64,000 nucleotides of DNA from Nostoc paludosum FACHB-159 (GCF_014698835.1 NZ_JACJTU010000034.1:1-64000), one strand, 5' to 3'; counted from the first letter of the stretch, positions 36,849 to 46,994 are shown. Numbers and translations: made by a program. Notes: generated by a model not told the origin, from the letters alone.

Positions 36849-37531
36849 ATAGACCCCCAGTTCTATTGGTAATTAATTGGTCTTTACGATTTGGGATTTG
36901 CAGATGCTGGATTGTTATGAATGAGCAAACCATCTGCTATGTTTGCTGACATTTTGAAGTATTTTGAATAACCATGCAGTGCTGACACTAGAAGAATTGC
37001 AGTCAAACAATCGCTGCGGGGTGTCAGTTTAGCAATTTTTGAATTTTAAATTCCTGAAACGTTTTAGTTTGATAGTTATATTTATAGCAAAAGAATTTGA
37101 GATAGTTGTGAAGAAAGCAAATGCATTTAATATTTAATCTTTCTTCAAACAGCCCCAGCCTCAAATTGAGTTTGGGACTAGGGCGTATTTATTTTGACGC
37201 TCAACAAGCTGCTTTACAAAAGTTAATTGCTAATACAGCAGATTCCAACTTGATGAGGTACAAACCAATGTTTTTAAACGCAAAGGGTCGCAGAGTCAAG
37301 CGCAGAGGTACACAGAGGTTTTCTTAGTTACGCATTAATAAAATGGTGTACTGACTAATTACATCAGGAGATTAGGAAGTGCTATTTTTATCTGAAACAC
37401 GTTGTAACTTTGTAGAGTCAATGACAATTATTATACCAATACGCAATTAAGCAACACGTCCTTGGTGAAGACGCGATGAACCCTTGTCTCTACAAGTCTG
37501 GATTCTGGATTCTGAATTCTGAATTCTTAGC
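36849..37531. other. Intergenic region with dispersed repeats
   Basis: About 680 bases. A frame at 37121-37327 ends in a stretch (from about 37270) that is a common dispersed sequence of CGCAGAG type, so I do not call it a gene. Near 37460-37490 a GAAGACGCG/TCTCTACAAG block resembles repeats elsewhere in the window, and 37501-37527 is an ATTCTGA-type short tandem repeat. Confidence 0.55.
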
Positions 37532-38839
37532 TTACTTTTTTACTAAAAAATATGCTGTAGCATAATCAGGTAATTGGCTGACATACTGCCCAAATTCTTT
37601 TTGATTCTTAAAAATGCCTGCCAAAAAATCGAGCTGATAAAGATTGGGTAAAAATGCTCCGCCTGTATCAGCCATTACTCCCATTTGCAGATGTTTGCGC
37701 CCTCCCCTAGTCTGCTCAATGACAATCACTTTACCTAAACCAACATTCAGAACATCTCCAGCAAAGGTAACTCCTGGTTTGATGGAAATTTTGGCATCTA
37801 TTTTGTACCCATACCCTTTAATGGCATCAACTTCTCTAAAGTACCAATAACGCTTTTGTGCTGTTGGTTTTAATCCCCGGATATAAGCCATACCATTATT
37901 TCTGTCTACATTAAAAAATGCCTTATATCCATCCGTAAAATTAATCAGAACTGTTCCCTGCATCAGGGCTTCTTCTAAGCCAGTTCTGGTTAGATAAGCA
38001 AGACTTTGAACTTTGCCAAATTCTCTACCGCCTGGTTCGTAAATACCTGATAGAACATCTTGTTTTGTGTATTTAGTGTAGAACTTATCGGTATTAGAGT
38101 TGTCTTTGAGGCTATAAATTCCTGTATTGAAAGTAGAAGTTTTCTTCCGAGAACCAGTGTGAGTAAAAACTGCGTATTTAGTAATTCTTAATTGTTTTTG
38201 TTGTTTATTTTTGGGGTTGTAGGCAGTCCATTTAATAACTCTAAAATTGTCATTGATAAACTTAGGGTCTTGTAACCTAGTGGCTCGACCATTAGAAATA
38301 TCTTCTTTTAAAATAGCACTCATGAAGTCCAAGGTTTGGAGGACATCTTGGACAGTAACTCCTTGAGTAGCAAGCACTCCTGTACGCTGAATATCTGGGT
38401 CTTGGGAAGCGTAGTCTTGAAAATATTTTCTAGTATTGACGAGAACAGTTAATAAATCTTTCTGATTGAAGTTAACCTTATTACCTGGTAGTTTGACTGA
38501 AGAAAAAACTTGGTTGCCTGGAACGCTATATTTATATTTTTTAAATTCATCAACAACTGGATAGGGTGTAGATGCGGCTAATAAATTCTGTGGAGATGAA
38601 GGAGCATTTTGTTTGTCTATTTTTTCTTCAGTAACAAAAGAATTTTGAAACGTTTGATTTGAAGTCAAAGAAATATGTGGTTGAAGTGAACCAGAATTTT
38701 CTTGTTGAGTAAAGCTTTGTTCTTGTGGGGCTATCTGTTTAGTTTTTGATTGAGTGTATAGATAGCTACTGGCTAAGCTGACAAGCATTAAACCAGCAGA
38801 ACCTACTGTCAGCCGGAATTTTTGGTTAAATAATACCAT
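37532..38839 (-). CDS. Exported 3D-domain (MltA-like barrel) protein
   Basis: 435 residues. Residues 8-29 form a signal or anchor helix (LTVGSAGLMLVSLASSYLY), followed by a low-complexity linker to about 90. The carboxyl part has the 3D-domain signature: ADTGGAF at 390-396 and a further aspartate at 404, as in lytic transglycosylases of the MltA type and Gram-positive 3D proteins. It may therefore act on peptidoglycan in the periplasm. The middle region (150-330) resembles MltA-type architecture, but I cannot confirm catalytic competence. Confidence 0.75.
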   Translation of the reverse strand: MVLFNQKFRLTVGSAGLMLVSLASSYLYTQSKTKQIAPQEQSFTQQENSGSLQPHISLTSNQTFQNSFVTEEKIDKQNAPSSPQNLLAASTPYPVVDEFKKYKYSVPGNQVFSSVKLPGNKVNFNQKDLLTVLVNTRKYFQDYASQDPDIQRTGVLATQGVTVQDVLQTLDFMSAILKEDISNGRATRLQDPKFINDNFRVIKWTAYNPKNKQQKQLRITKYAVFTHTGSRKKTSTFNTGIYSLKDNSNTDKFYTKYTKQDVLSGIYEPGGREFGKVQSLAYLTRTGLEEALMQGTVLINFTDGYKAFFNVDRNNGMAYIRGLKPTAQKRYWYFREVDAIKGYGYKIDAKISIKPGVTFAGDVLNVGLGKVIVIEQTRGGRKHLQMGVMADTGGAFLPNLYQLDFLAGIFKNQKEFGQYVSQLPDYATAYFLVKK

Positions 38840-38871
38840 TTGGGGTTTAAGATTTTAAATTTTGAATTATA

Positions 38872-38904
38872 GCAGGCAACAGGCAATAGGCAATGGGCAA
38901 GAGG
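38872..38904. repeat. Short tandem repeat (GGCAATA type)
   Basis: Copies of AGGCAACAGGCAATAGGCAATGGGC just upstream of the 3D-domain gene. The inverse type, ATTGCCTATTGCCC, occurs at 41264-41300, and a short version near 51100. This is the heptamer repeat class known in Nostocales spacers. Confidence 0.8.
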
Positions 38905-39089
38905 GTTGCGAAAGTTTTTTGGTATCTGGGTTTTCTGGTAAGCTTATGTCCTAAACTATGCTTTAACCACTTTATCCAAGAGTGAGGAAATCAGCTTTTT
39001 GTGATTTGTCTGTCGCAATGATTTTTAAAATTGCTGGAAAAGAAATTTTTATTGTTTGTTATTATTTTCAACTTTTAATTTTGAATTGT

Positions 39090-40163
39090 TTACGTTTCTA
39101 TCACCTCACGCACTAACTGTGCCAATTTTTCGGCACTATCGGGAACTGCGATCGCTTTGGCTTTTTCCCCCATCTTGGCTAACTCTAGGGGTGAGTGCAA
39201 TAAGTTCAACACATTACTTTGCAATTCTTCTGGTGTCAACTGCGATTGCTTGAGGGTTATCGCCGCACCAGCTTTGGTGAATACTTCCGCATTGTAGGAT
39301 TGATGGTCTTCTGCGGCAAAGGGATAAGGAATCAAAATCGCTGGTGTTCCACACACTGCCAATTCTGTCAAGCTACCGGCACCAGAACGACTAATGGCAA
39401 TAGTCGCCCGCCGCAACAATGCCGCCATATTGTTGTAAAAAGGTAAGGCAATGTATTGTGGATGTTTGAGAGTATCTGCTTCGGGATCGCGATCGCCAGT
39501 CAAGTGTACTACATAAGCCCCAGCATCGAACCAAGCATTTGCCGCTTCACGCACTAATTTATTGATACCAACGGCACCTTGGCTACCACCAAAGACGACA
39601 ATTAAAGGAACATTTTCGGGAATAGCTAAATCCAGCGGCGCATTGATTCCACCATCTAGGAATTGCGCTCTCACAGGAGTGCCAACGCAGACATTTTTGG
39701 CACGGGGTAAATACTTAGCGGCGACTTCAAATCCCAAGGCTACCACACTACACCAAGGGCCAAAAAAGCGAGTTACTTTACCTGGCAAGGCATTAGATTC
39801 GTGGAAAATCACGGGTAACCCAACCGAACGCGCCGCAATTACCGCAGGGCCAGCAATATAACCCCCTGTGGTAAACACTCCTTGAAAATTTCCCTGTTTG
39901 AGAATTCGCCTGACTTGGAAAATCGAACCCGCGAGTCTAGCTAAAGTGCGAAGCGAAGCAATGCTAAACCCTTGCTGAAACCCTTCAACTGCAATAGTAT
40001 TCAAGGGATACTCTTTAGGGACAAGTTCAGTTTCTAGCCGATTGGGTACTCCCAGCCACTCTATTTGATAATCTGGCAGTTTTTCGGCTAGTGCGATCGC
40101 TGGAAACAAATGTCCACCAGTTCCACTGGCAGCTATTAATAATTTGATTGGTGTGTTTGCCAT
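39090..40163 (-). CDS. murG: UDP-N-acetylglucosamine transferase MurG
   Basis: MurG adds GlcNAc to lipid I to make lipid II at the inner face of the cytoplasmic membrane. Landmarks are SGTGGHLFPA near residue 12-21, GGSQGAVGIN in the middle, and the donor-binding region SGAGSLTELAVCGTPAILIP followed by DHQSYNA. About 357 residues, normal for the family. The ATG at 40163 has AGAGG just upstream. A TTG one codon earlier is not needed. No other cell-wall gene is adjacent. Confidence 0.97.
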   Translation of the reverse strand: MANTPIKLLIAASGTGGHLFPAIALAEKLPDYQIEWLGVPNRLETELVPKEYPLNTIAVEGFQQGFSIASLRTLARLAGSIFQVRRILKQGNFQGVFTTGGYIAGPAVIAARSVGLPVIFHESNALPGKVTRFFGPWCSVVALGFEVAAKYLPRAKNVCVGTPVRAQFLDGGINAPLDLAIPENVPLIVVFGGSQGAVGINKLVREAANAWFDAGAYVVHLTGDRDPEADTLKHPQYIALPFYNNMAALLRRATIAISRSGAGSLTELAVCGTPAILIPYPFAAEDHQSYNAEVFTKAGAAITLKQSQLTPEELQSNVLNLLHSPLELAKMGEKAKAIAVPDSAEKLAQLVREVIET

Positions 40164-40247
40164 CAAACCTCTACCGTTTAGCGTCTAGGTTAACTAAGAT
40201 AAAGCAATTTCCTTACCTTCTCTAATCAAATCAGTAAACTCTTACCA

Positions 40248-41078
40248 ATGAGTAACATTTTAGTGAAACGCAAACTTAGATTATCAACCAGCATCGGGCT
40301 GATTTCATTCCTGCTGACACTCGGTTTAACAAGTGCTTGGCAAGCCACTCAAGCCAGTACACCACAGCAATTAGCCCAAGCAACTACAGCCCAAAATGCA
40401 CCAGCCGAACTGAAAAACTTGTTGACACAAGTTGATGCTGCTGCAAGCAAAGGCGATGCCAAAGGCGTGTTACAGTTTTACGCCCCCAATTTCACTCACG
40501 GAGATGGGTTAAATCTCCAAACCTTGGAAAAGTCGCTGGTTTCACTTTGGCAAAGATATCCTAAATTGCAATACAGTACTAAATTACTGTCTGCAAAATC
40601 TGAGGGTAACGCCATTATCGCCGAAACAGAAACTAAAATAATCGGCTCACCCTCCGCTAACAGTAAGAATTTGGCTCTTGATGCCACAATTAAATCACGT
40701 CAGCGTGTCGTTGGTGGAAAAATTGTCCGCCAAGACATTTTATCAGAACGCACGCAACTTACCTCTGGAACCAACCCGCCGCAAGTTGATATTAAATTGC
40801 CACAGCAAGTAAAAGTTGGACAGAAGTATAATTTTGATGCGATCGTTAAAGAACCACTTGGGGATGATTTTCTCTTAGGAACAGCACTAGAGGAACCCAT
40901 TCGACCAGATAAATATCTCAGCCCTACATCCGTGGATTTACAATTACTCACATCTGGTGGAGTGTTTAAAGAAGGACAAGCACCATCTATTCCTGGGAAC
41001 CAATGGGTTTCTGCCGTCATCCTCCGGGGTAATGGAATGACGATGGTAACTCAGCGCCTGCAAGTGGTGAAAAAGTAG
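40248..41078 (+). CDS. Exported NTF2-like protein of unknown function
   Basis: 276 residues. Amino-terminal hydrophobic helix (about residues 15-33) ending in an AQA-type region suggests export. Residues 55-165 look like an NTF2/SnoaL-like domain (DAAASKGDAKGVLQFYAPNFTH, with a following strand pattern). The carboxyl 110 residues have a beta-rich domain with no assigned family. Divergent from murG with an 84-base gap. No catalytic residues can be named. Confidence 0.7.
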   Translation: MSNILVKRKLRLSTSIGLISFLLTLGLTSAWQATQASTPQQLAQATTAQNAPAELKNLLTQVDAAASKGDAKGVLQFYAPNFTHGDGLNLQTLEKSLVSLWQRYPKLQYSTKLLSAKSEGNAIIAETETKIIGSPSANSKNLALDATIKSRQRVVGGKIVRQDILSERTQLTSGTNPPQVDIKLPQQVKVGQKYNFDAIVKEPLGDDFLLGTALEEPIRPDKYLSPTSVDLQLLTSGGVFKEGQAPSIPGNQWVSAVILRGNGMTMVTQRLQVVKK

Positions 41079-41122
41079 AGACGCGATTCATCCCCCTTGT
41101 AGAGACGCGATGAATCGCGTCT
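41079..41122. repeat. Hairpin repeat (GAGACGCGAT type)
   Basis: AGACGCGATTCA (41079-41090) pairs with TGAATCGCGTCT (41111-41122), and inside the second half a tighter hairpin AGACGCGAT-GA-ATCGCGTCT forms (41103-41122). It begins directly at the stop codon of the preceding gene, so it may end its transcript. The remaining spacer to 41364 has a GCCTATT-type tandem repeat at 41264-41300 and HIP1-like sites. Confidence 0.7.
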
Positions 41123-41364
41123 GTTAACAGTTAGTGCGCTAGGCTACTACTAGCGTACTAGAAATATTGATGTCGGTTACCTTGAATCCATCGTTATTAC
41201 GTTCATTAAAGCCTTTGGCGAGTAGCGATCGCTCTTTGATTCTCGGATAAAATAAATTTCTTTGCAATTGCCTATTGCCCATTGCCTATTGCCTGTTCCC
41301 TACTATACCTGAGACTGTAACAATGTAACAATAGCGATCGCAACCCAACAATTCATCATCACCA

Positions 41365-42414
41365 GTGAACGCACCTACTAACGTCTCCGCGCAAACTCAA
41401 AATCGCAAAGCAGATCACATTCGCATTTGCTTAGAAGAAGATGTTCAGTGTCATGAAGTCACCAACGGACTAGAACGCTATCGCTTCACCCATTGTTGCT
41501 TACCAGAACTAGATTACACCGACATTGATATCAGTACAAATTTTTTGGGTAAACACCTCGGCGCACCTTTATTAATTTCTTCCATGACTGGCGGAACCGA
41601 ACAAGCAGGAATGATTAATCAACGCTTGGCCGAAGTCGCCCAACACTACAAAATTGCAATGGGTGTAGGTTCCCAGCGAGTAGCCGTGGAAAAACCCCAG
41701 GTAGCTGATACTTTTGCTGTTCGCAAATATGCGCCGGATGTTCTACTATTTGCTAACTTGGGGGCTGTGCAACTTAACTATAAATATGGCTTGGATCAAT
41801 GTCTGCGGGTAGTCGATATTCTAGAAGCTGATGCGTTGATTTTACACATTAACCCCCTGCAAGAGTGCATTCAACCAAAAGGTGATATTAATTTTAAAGG
41901 TTTAATTGACAATATTTCTAAAGTATGTTCTAAAATGCCAGTACCAGTAATTGCCAAAGAAGTGGGTAATGGCATTTCAGCTGCGATCGCCAAGAAACTT
42001 TTAGATGCTGGAGTCACAGCCATTGATGTCGCTGGTGCGGGTGGTACTTCCTGGGCGAAAGTGGAAAGCGAACGAGCTGAAAATGCCTTGCAACGTCGCT
42101 TGGGGAGAACATTTGCCGATTGGGGTTTACCGACAGCAGAGTGCATTACGAGTATTCGAGCCATCGCCCCGGATGTGCCATTAATTGCTTCGGGAGGATT
42201 GCGTCATGGACTAGATGCAGCAATGGCGATCGCTTTAGGAGCAGATATCGCCGGTTTCGCAATGCCCTTCCTGAAAGCAGCAGCAGTATCACAGACAGCA
42301 GTAGCCGAACTAGCTGAAGTATTAATTGCTGAAATAACTACAGTATTATTTTGTACTGGTAATGCTACTTTGTCTCAGTTAAAGCACTCTGGTAGTTTAC
42401 AGCACATAGAATAA
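41365..42414 (+). CDS. fni: Type 2 isopentenyl-diphosphate delta-isomerase
   Basis: 349 residues from a GTG start. The FMN- and NADPH-dependent enzyme interconverts IPP and DMAPP, supplying precursors for carotenoids, phytol and quinones. Family landmarks are [15 protein letters not shown] near the start, [30 protein letters not shown] and the FMN-phosphate region [12 protein letters not shown] near 270-281. Type 2 enzyme is standard in cyanobacteria. Cytosolic. Confidence 0.97.
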   Translation: MNAPTNVSAQTQNRKADHIRICLEEDVQCHEVTNGLERYRFTHCCLPELDYTDIDISTNFLGKHLGAPLLISSMTGGTEQAGMINQRLAEVAQHYKIAMGVGSQRVAVEKPQVADTFAVRKYAPDVLLFANLGAVQLNYKYGLDQCLRVVDILEADALILHINPLQECIQPKGDINFKGLIDNISKVCSKMPVPVIAKEVGNGISAAIAKKLLDAGVTAIDVAGAGGTSWAKVESERAENALQRRLGRTFADWGLPTAECITSIRAIAPDVPLIASGGLRHGLDAAMAIALGADIAGFAMPFLKAAAVSQTAVAELAEVLIAEITTVLFCTGNATLSQLKHSGSLQHIE

Positions 42415-42508
42415 ATTTAATACCAATTCTGGCGTTGCTGAATTTGAATACGAAATGTAAAAATCAACTATCCTATAATCTTAAATCGCCACTAACGCCA
42501 CTAAACTG

Positions 42509-43495
42509 ATGATTGAAGTTGAGCATCTGAGTAAAATATACGGTTCTACCCCAGCGATTACTGATGTCACTTTTAACGTGGAACCAGGGGAAATTTTAGG
42601 GCTGCTGGGGCCGAATGGCGCTGGTAAAACCACAACTATGCGGATTCTAGCTGGTTATTTACCGGCAACCGATGGCAATGCCCGCATTGCTGGTTATGAT
42701 GTCCATGAAAATTCCCTGGCTGTGCGCCAAAGAATTGGTTATTTACCGGAAACGCCACCGTTATATCCAGAAATGACGGTGGAGGCATTTTTGCATTTTG
42801 TCGCCCAAATTAAAGGAGTTCCAGCAGGCGATCGCAATCAGAAGGTAACAGGGGCGATCGAACGCTGTAATTTAGAAGATAAGCGGCGGGTAATTATTCG
42901 CAAACTTTCTAAAGGATATCGCCAACGGGTGGGAATTGCTCAAGCGATCGTCCACGATCCTCCAGCAATCATCCTCGATGAACCTACCGTGGGACTAGAT
43001 CCAAGGCAAATAATTGAAGTGCGGAATTTAATTAAAAGTCTCGCTGGTACTCACACAATTATTCTCTCTACACACATTCTCCCAGAAGTGAGTATGACTT
43101 GCAGCCGTGTTGCCATCATTAATCGCGGTAAAGTAGTCGCAACTAATACACCAGAAAATTTGATGACCCAGTTGACAGGCGGTTCAGGGTATGAAGTGGA
43201 AATAGAAGGAGAAGCCGCCCTAGCGAAACAAGTATTACAAAATATTGCGGGCGTGAGTTTGGTAGAATCAATTCCGACAGCGGGAGGTCATCAACCCCAG
43301 GCAAATCGGGCTTACCTGCGGGTGATATCCCAACCAGGGAAAGAACCAGGAAAGGATATTGCCACAACCTTAGTACGAGCAGGATTCGGTTTACATGAAT
43401 TGCGGCGAGTTAACGCTACCTTAGAAGATGTGTTCTTGCAACTGACCACAGAAGAAAAGAATTTAGAAGCAGCCACACAAGGAGAAGCCGCATAA
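42509..43495 (+). CDS. ABC transporter ATP-binding protein (GldA/NosF-like)
   Basis: 328 residues. Walker A GPNGAGKT is at 34-41, signature LSKGYRQRVG and Walker B IILDEP follow, with a carboxyl extension of about 90 residues of the kind seen in ABC-2 exporters. It is immediately followed (stop then ATG with no gap) by a permease, then by a GldG-like and a DUF4340 protein, so the four form one cluster resembling the Gld/Abc-2 set of Bacteroidetes. The transported substrate is unknown. Confidence 0.94.
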   Translation: MIEVEHLSKIYGSTPAITDVTFNVEPGEILGLLGPNGAGKTTTMRILAGYLPATDGNARIAGYDVHENSLAVRQRIGYLPETPPLYPEMTVEAFLHFVAQIKGVPAGDRNQKVTGAIERCNLEDKRRVIIRKLSKGYRQRVGIAQAIVHDPPAIILDEPTVGLDPRQIIEVRNLIKSLAGTHTIILSTHILPEVSMTCSRVAIINRGKVVATNTPENLMTQLTGGSGYEVEIEGEAALAKQVLQNIAGVSLVESIPTAGGHQPQANRAYLRVISQPGKEPGKDIATTLVRAGFGLHELRRVNATLEDVFLQLTTEEKNLEAATQGEAA

Positions 43496-44305
43496 ATGGG
43501 TGTAGTACTGGGTAATATTATTGCCATTTATCGCCGAGAGTTACAGAGTTATTTTGTATCACCTTTGGCCTATGCGATCGCCAGTGTATTTTGGTTCGTC
43601 GCTGGATTATTTTTCGTGATGATTTTAGTAGGGCCAAATGGCATTTTTGCAGCAGCAGCGACAATCGATGGACAAGCGCAACAAGGGTTATCAACACCAA
43701 CAATAGATTTCGCCTACGAATTTGTGCGAGCATTTTTGGATTCAATGGGTGGGTTGCTGTTATTTATCCTGCCAATTCTCTCAATGGGACTTTATGCCGA
43801 AGAACGTAAGCGGGGCACTTTAGAATTATTAGCTACGTCACCAATCACCAATTGGACGGTAGCTGTAGGTAAGTTATTAGGTGTGGTAACGTTTTTTATC
43901 ACAATGATTGTGCCTGTGCTAGTGTTAGAAGCATTTGCCATCAGTGGAGCAAATCCACCAATGACGCCCTCAATTCCCTTAGTGGGTCATTTTGGCTTAA
44001 TCTTACTCGCAGGGGCAATCTTATCTTTAGGAATGTTTATTTCCTCATTAACAGACAGCACAATTCTGTCTGCTGTTCTCACCTTTGCAGTAATATTATT
44101 ACTGTTATTTTTTGATACGATCGCCAAAAATATCCCTGGGCCTGTAGGTGAAGCCTTAGGTTATCTATCGTTACTGAAACATTACAACACCTTCATTCAA
44201 GGAATTTTCGATACCAGCGCTTTGATTTTATTTGCCAGTTACATTTTTTTGGGCATCTTTCTCACAGCTCAATCCATTGATGCACTGCGCTTTCAAAGAC
44301 AGTAG
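43496..44305 (+). CDS. ABC-2 type permease
   Basis: 269 residues with about six membrane helices (for example around 25-48, 85-105, 110-130, 150-175, 185-210, 235-260). It starts YRRELQSYFVSPLAYAI and contains YAEERKRGTLELLATSPI, the elbow region of ABC-2 (GldF-like) permeases. Translationally coupled to the ATPase gene. Confidence 0.93.
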   Translation: MGVVLGNIIAIYRRELQSYFVSPLAYAIASVFWFVAGLFFVMILVGPNGIFAAAATIDGQAQQGLSTPTIDFAYEFVRAFLDSMGGLLLFILPILSMGLYAEERKRGTLELLATSPITNWTVAVGKLLGVVTFFITMIVPVLVLEAFAISGANPPMTPSIPLVGHFGLILLAGAILSLGMFISSLTDSTILSAVLTFAVILLLLFFDTIAKNIPGPVGEALGYLSLLKHYNTFIQGIFDTSALILFASYIFLGIFLTAQSIDALRFQRQ

Positions 44306-44311
44306 TCATCT

Positions 44312-44479
44312 GAGTTATGAGTTAAAAGTTAGGAGTGAAGAGTTAAAACTATAAACTTCTAACTCCTAGTAATCACAATCAGTTATGAGTTAAAAATTAG
44401 GAATGAACAATTAAAACTATAAACTTCTAACTCCTAACTCCTAACTCCTAATTCCTAACTCCTAATTCCTAACTCCTCA
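44312..44479. repeat. Short tandem repeats, two imperfect copies
   Basis: The block GTTATGAGTTAAAAGTTAGG plus the inverse AACTCCTAACTCC appears twice, ending in six AACTCCT-type heptamers. GAGTTA and TAACTC parts can pair, giving a potential long hairpin between the permease and the GldG-like gene. It separates genes that otherwise look like one operon. Confidence 0.8.
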
Positions 44480-44495
44480 CTTCAGTTTAATTAAT

Positions 44496-46232
44496 ATGAA
44501 GATAGTTGCAAAGAAAAAACTGTGGAAATATCTGTTTTGGCTAGGCCCATTCTTAATTACTGTGGGGTTAACAGTCGGGTTAGTCTCTGAACAGTGGGGA
44601 TTAATTTCACTAGCATTCTTGATTGCGGGAATTACCATTATTGGGTCGTGGATAATATGGCAAAGCTACCAAACGAATTTATGGAAGCGCCGTTCTACCC
44701 AAGCTGGAACTAACGCCTTAGTGGCAACTCTAGCACTATTAACAATTTTGGGATTAATTAACTTTTTGGGAACTCGCTATAACTTCCGGGCAGATTTAAC
44801 AGAAACTCAATTATTCACCCTTGCACCTCAGTCGCGGGAATTGGTGAAATCCCTGCCACAGCCAGTAAAAATCTGGGTATTTGATATTAACCAGAATCCC
44901 CAAGACGTGCAATTATTAGAAAATTATCGTCGGCAAAGCTCAAAGTTTAATTTTGAATATGTCGATCCCCAACTTAAACCAGGACTAGCAGAAAAAATTG
45001 GTGCAAAAGATTATGGCGAAGTTTACCTAGAATATGGGGATAAAAGAGAATTAATCCAAACACTCAATCAAACTGAACGTCTTTCAGAAATCAAATTAAC
45101 TAGTCGGCTACAAAAACTAACAAGTTCAACAACAACCAAAATTTACTTACTCCAAGGTCATGGCGAAAGCCAACTTTCACCAGCTAAAGGTGCAATATCA
45201 CAAGCAATTGAGGGATTAAAAGATAAAAATTACATAACAGAACCGCTGAGTCTAGTAGAAAACCCGAAAGTTCCTCAAGATGCAGCTGTAGTCATAGTCT
45301 CTAGCCCCAAGCGGGGACTGTTTGAAGCCGAAGTCAAAGCTTTGCAAGAATATCTTAATCGAGGTGGTAACTTGCTGCTGATGATCGATCCTAATACCGA
45401 TCCCAAACTTGACAGCTTGCTAAAAGAGTGGGGCGTTCGTTTGGATAATCGTTTAGCAGTAGATGTTTCAAGTGAAAACGTCGTGGGACTTGGTCCTGCT
45501 GCACCTTTGGTGACAGAATACGGACAACATCCCATTACCAAAGATTTCCGCAACGATATTTCTTTTTATCCCATTGCCCGACCTCTGGAAATTACATCTG
45601 TACCCGGTATCGAAGCCACTCCTCTACTGCGAACCAAACAGTATCCACTTAGCTGGGCAGAAAGCGACCTAGAAAGCGAAAAATTGGAATTTAATCCAGA
45701 TAAAGACCTCAAAGGGCCTCTCACCTTAGGCGTTGCCTTAACAAGAAAACAAACACCCAAATCTAGTTCCCCTACAGCGACACCTACGCCCCTACCATCA
45801 CCAACTACCCAAAACAAAACTTCACCCACACCTACATCGCTACCATCACCAACTACCCAAAACAAAACTTCACCCACACCTACATCGCTACCATCACCAA
45901 CTACCCAAAACAAAACTTCACCCACCCCCTCATCTCCCCCCTCTCCCTCATCTCAAACACCTACCGAGTCAAGGTTGGTCGTTTTCGGAAACTCCAACTT
46001 TGCCACCGATGGCTTGTTTGATAGGCAACTAAATGGAGATGTATTTCTCAACTCAGTTACTTGGCTCAATCAACAAGATAAGCAACCCCTTTCTATTCGC
46101 CCCAAAGAACCAAAAAATCGCCGGATAAGTCTAACAACTACCCAAGCCAATGTTTTAACATTGTCATCTTTATTACTTTTACCCCTCAGCGGATTTGCGG
46201 CAGCAGTTCTTCTCTGGTGGAAACGAAGGTAA
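44496..46232 (+). CDS. GldG-like exported/membrane protein of ABC cluster
   Basis: 578 residues. Two membrane helices near the amino end (about 12-55) and one near 70-90, a large extracytoplasmic domain of GldG/ABC_transp_aux type (LPQPVKIWVFD, QGHGESQLS, ASPK-like region VIVSSPKRGL, MIDPN), and a carboxyl helix. A proline/threonine-rich linker (about 425-490) contains three 16-residue tandem repeats and precedes the final domain and last helix. Works with the upstream ATPase and permease, by homology with the Gld system. Confidence 0.88.
   Translation: MKIVAKKKLWKYLFWLGPFLITVGLTVGLVSEQWGLISLAFLIAGITIIGSWIIWQSYQTNLWKRRSTQAGTNALVATLALLTILGLINFLGTRYNFRADLTETQLFTLAPQSRELVKSLPQPVKIWVFDINQNPQDVQLLENYRRQSSKFNFEYVDPQLKPGLAEKIGAKDYGEVYLEYGDKRELIQTLNQTERLSEIKLTSRLQKLTSSTTTKIYLLQGHGESQLSPAKGAISQAIEGLKDKNYITEPLSLVENPKVPQDAAVVIVSSPKRGLFEAEVKALQEYLNRGGNLLLMIDPNTDPKLDSLLKEWGVRLDNRLAVDVSSENVVGLGPAAPLVTEYGQHPITKDFRNDISFYPIARPLEITSVPGIEATPLLRTKQYPLSWAESDLESEKLEFNPDKDLKGPLTLGVALTRKQTPKSSSPTATPTPLPSPTTQNKTSPTPTSLPSPTTQNKTSPTPTSLPSPTTQNKTSPTPSSPPSPSSQTPTESRLVVFGNSNFATDGLFDRQLNGDVFLNSVTWLNQQDKQPLSIRPKEPKNRRISLTTTQANVLTLSSLLLLPLSGFAAAVLLWWKRR
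45792..45935 (+). repeat. 48-bp tandem repeat inside GldG-like gene
   Basis: Three copies with period 48 bases (starts 45792, 45840, 45888), nearly identical, encoding the 16-residue unit LPSPTTQNKTSPTPTS. The period is a multiple of three, so copy number can change without a frame shift. Confidence 0.9.
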
Positions 46233-46300
46233 AAAGGGAGTCGCCAGTGCGGGAGGCACAGGGGCAGAGGAGACCATTCAAAATTCTTGCATTAAAGAAC

Positions 46301-46352
46301 TTCTGCCTCCTGCCTCCTGCCTCCTGCCTCCTGCCTCCTGCCCAATGCCCAA
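46301..46352. repeat. Short tandem repeat (TGCCTCC type)
   Basis: Six copies of the heptamer TGCCTCC followed by CCCAATGCCCAAT in the 135-base spacer between the GldG-like and DUF4340 genes. Confidence 0.85.
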
Positions 46353-46367
46353 TAACAAATTAAAAAA

Positions 46368-46994
46368 ATGAAATTGCCACGAACAACTTTAATTTTGGTA
46401 TTACTAGCGCTGGGTTTAGGCAGTTTTGTTTACTTCTATGAAATTAAAGGTGCCACTCAGCGACAAGAAATTAAAGAGCAAAAGCAGCAAATTTTCTCTT
46501 TTGCCGAAGATGATGTGCAGGCTTTAACAGTAAAGACAAAAAAACTCACTCTGAATTTGGAACGTAGCAATCAATCTAATAACCCCAAATGGCTAATTAA
46601 ATCTCCAATATCAGAACCAGCAAATGACGCTATTGTTTCTTATTTGATGGATTTGTTGGTTAAAGGTAACAGCGAGCGCACTTTGCCAACTCCAGCAAGT
46701 CAACTTGGACAATTCGGTTTAGATCAACCACAAGCAACTATTAATATTACCCTGAAAAATCAGCAAAGGCATCAATTAATTTTAGGAAAACATAACTTTA
46801 ACGGCTTTCTTCTATATGCTCAAACTGACCCAGTGACAAAACCCGATGGCAATGTAAATGTGCTATTGGTACCTATAGATTTTGAAAAGGCCGTAGATCG
46901 GGAATTATCCGAGTGGAAACAATCCGAAAGTAATGTTAAATCAACACCTTTGCCAAGCAATCTGCCTCTACCGACTCCGACAAATGCCAAATAG
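46368..46994 (+). CDS. DUF4340-domain protein of ABC cluster
   Basis: 208 residues. A single amino-terminal membrane helix (TLILVLLALGLGSFVYFYE) is followed by an exported domain of the DUF4340 type, including ALTVKTKKLTLNLER and LILGKHNF, and a short proline-rich tail. DUF4340 proteins commonly follow GldG-like genes, which supports one four-gene system. The function is unknown. Confidence 0.82.
   Translation: MKLPRTTLILVLLALGLGSFVYFYEIKGATQRQEIKEQKQQIFSFAEDDVQALTVKTKKLTLNLERSNQSNNPKWLIKSPISEPANDAIVSYLMDLLVKGNSERTLPTPASQLGQFGLDQPQATINITLKNQQRHQLILGKHNFNGFLLYAQTDPVTKPDGNVNVLLVPIDFEKAVDRELSEWKQSESNVKSTPLPSNLPLPTPTNAK

Noticed and set aside
37121-37327. 68-codon frame
   Set aside because: Its carboxyl third is a common dispersed CGCAGAG-type repeat and no homology is recognised.
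45566-45925. 119-codon antisense frame in the GldG-like gene
   Set aside because: Mostly the reverse of the 48-bp repeat; no ribosome site.
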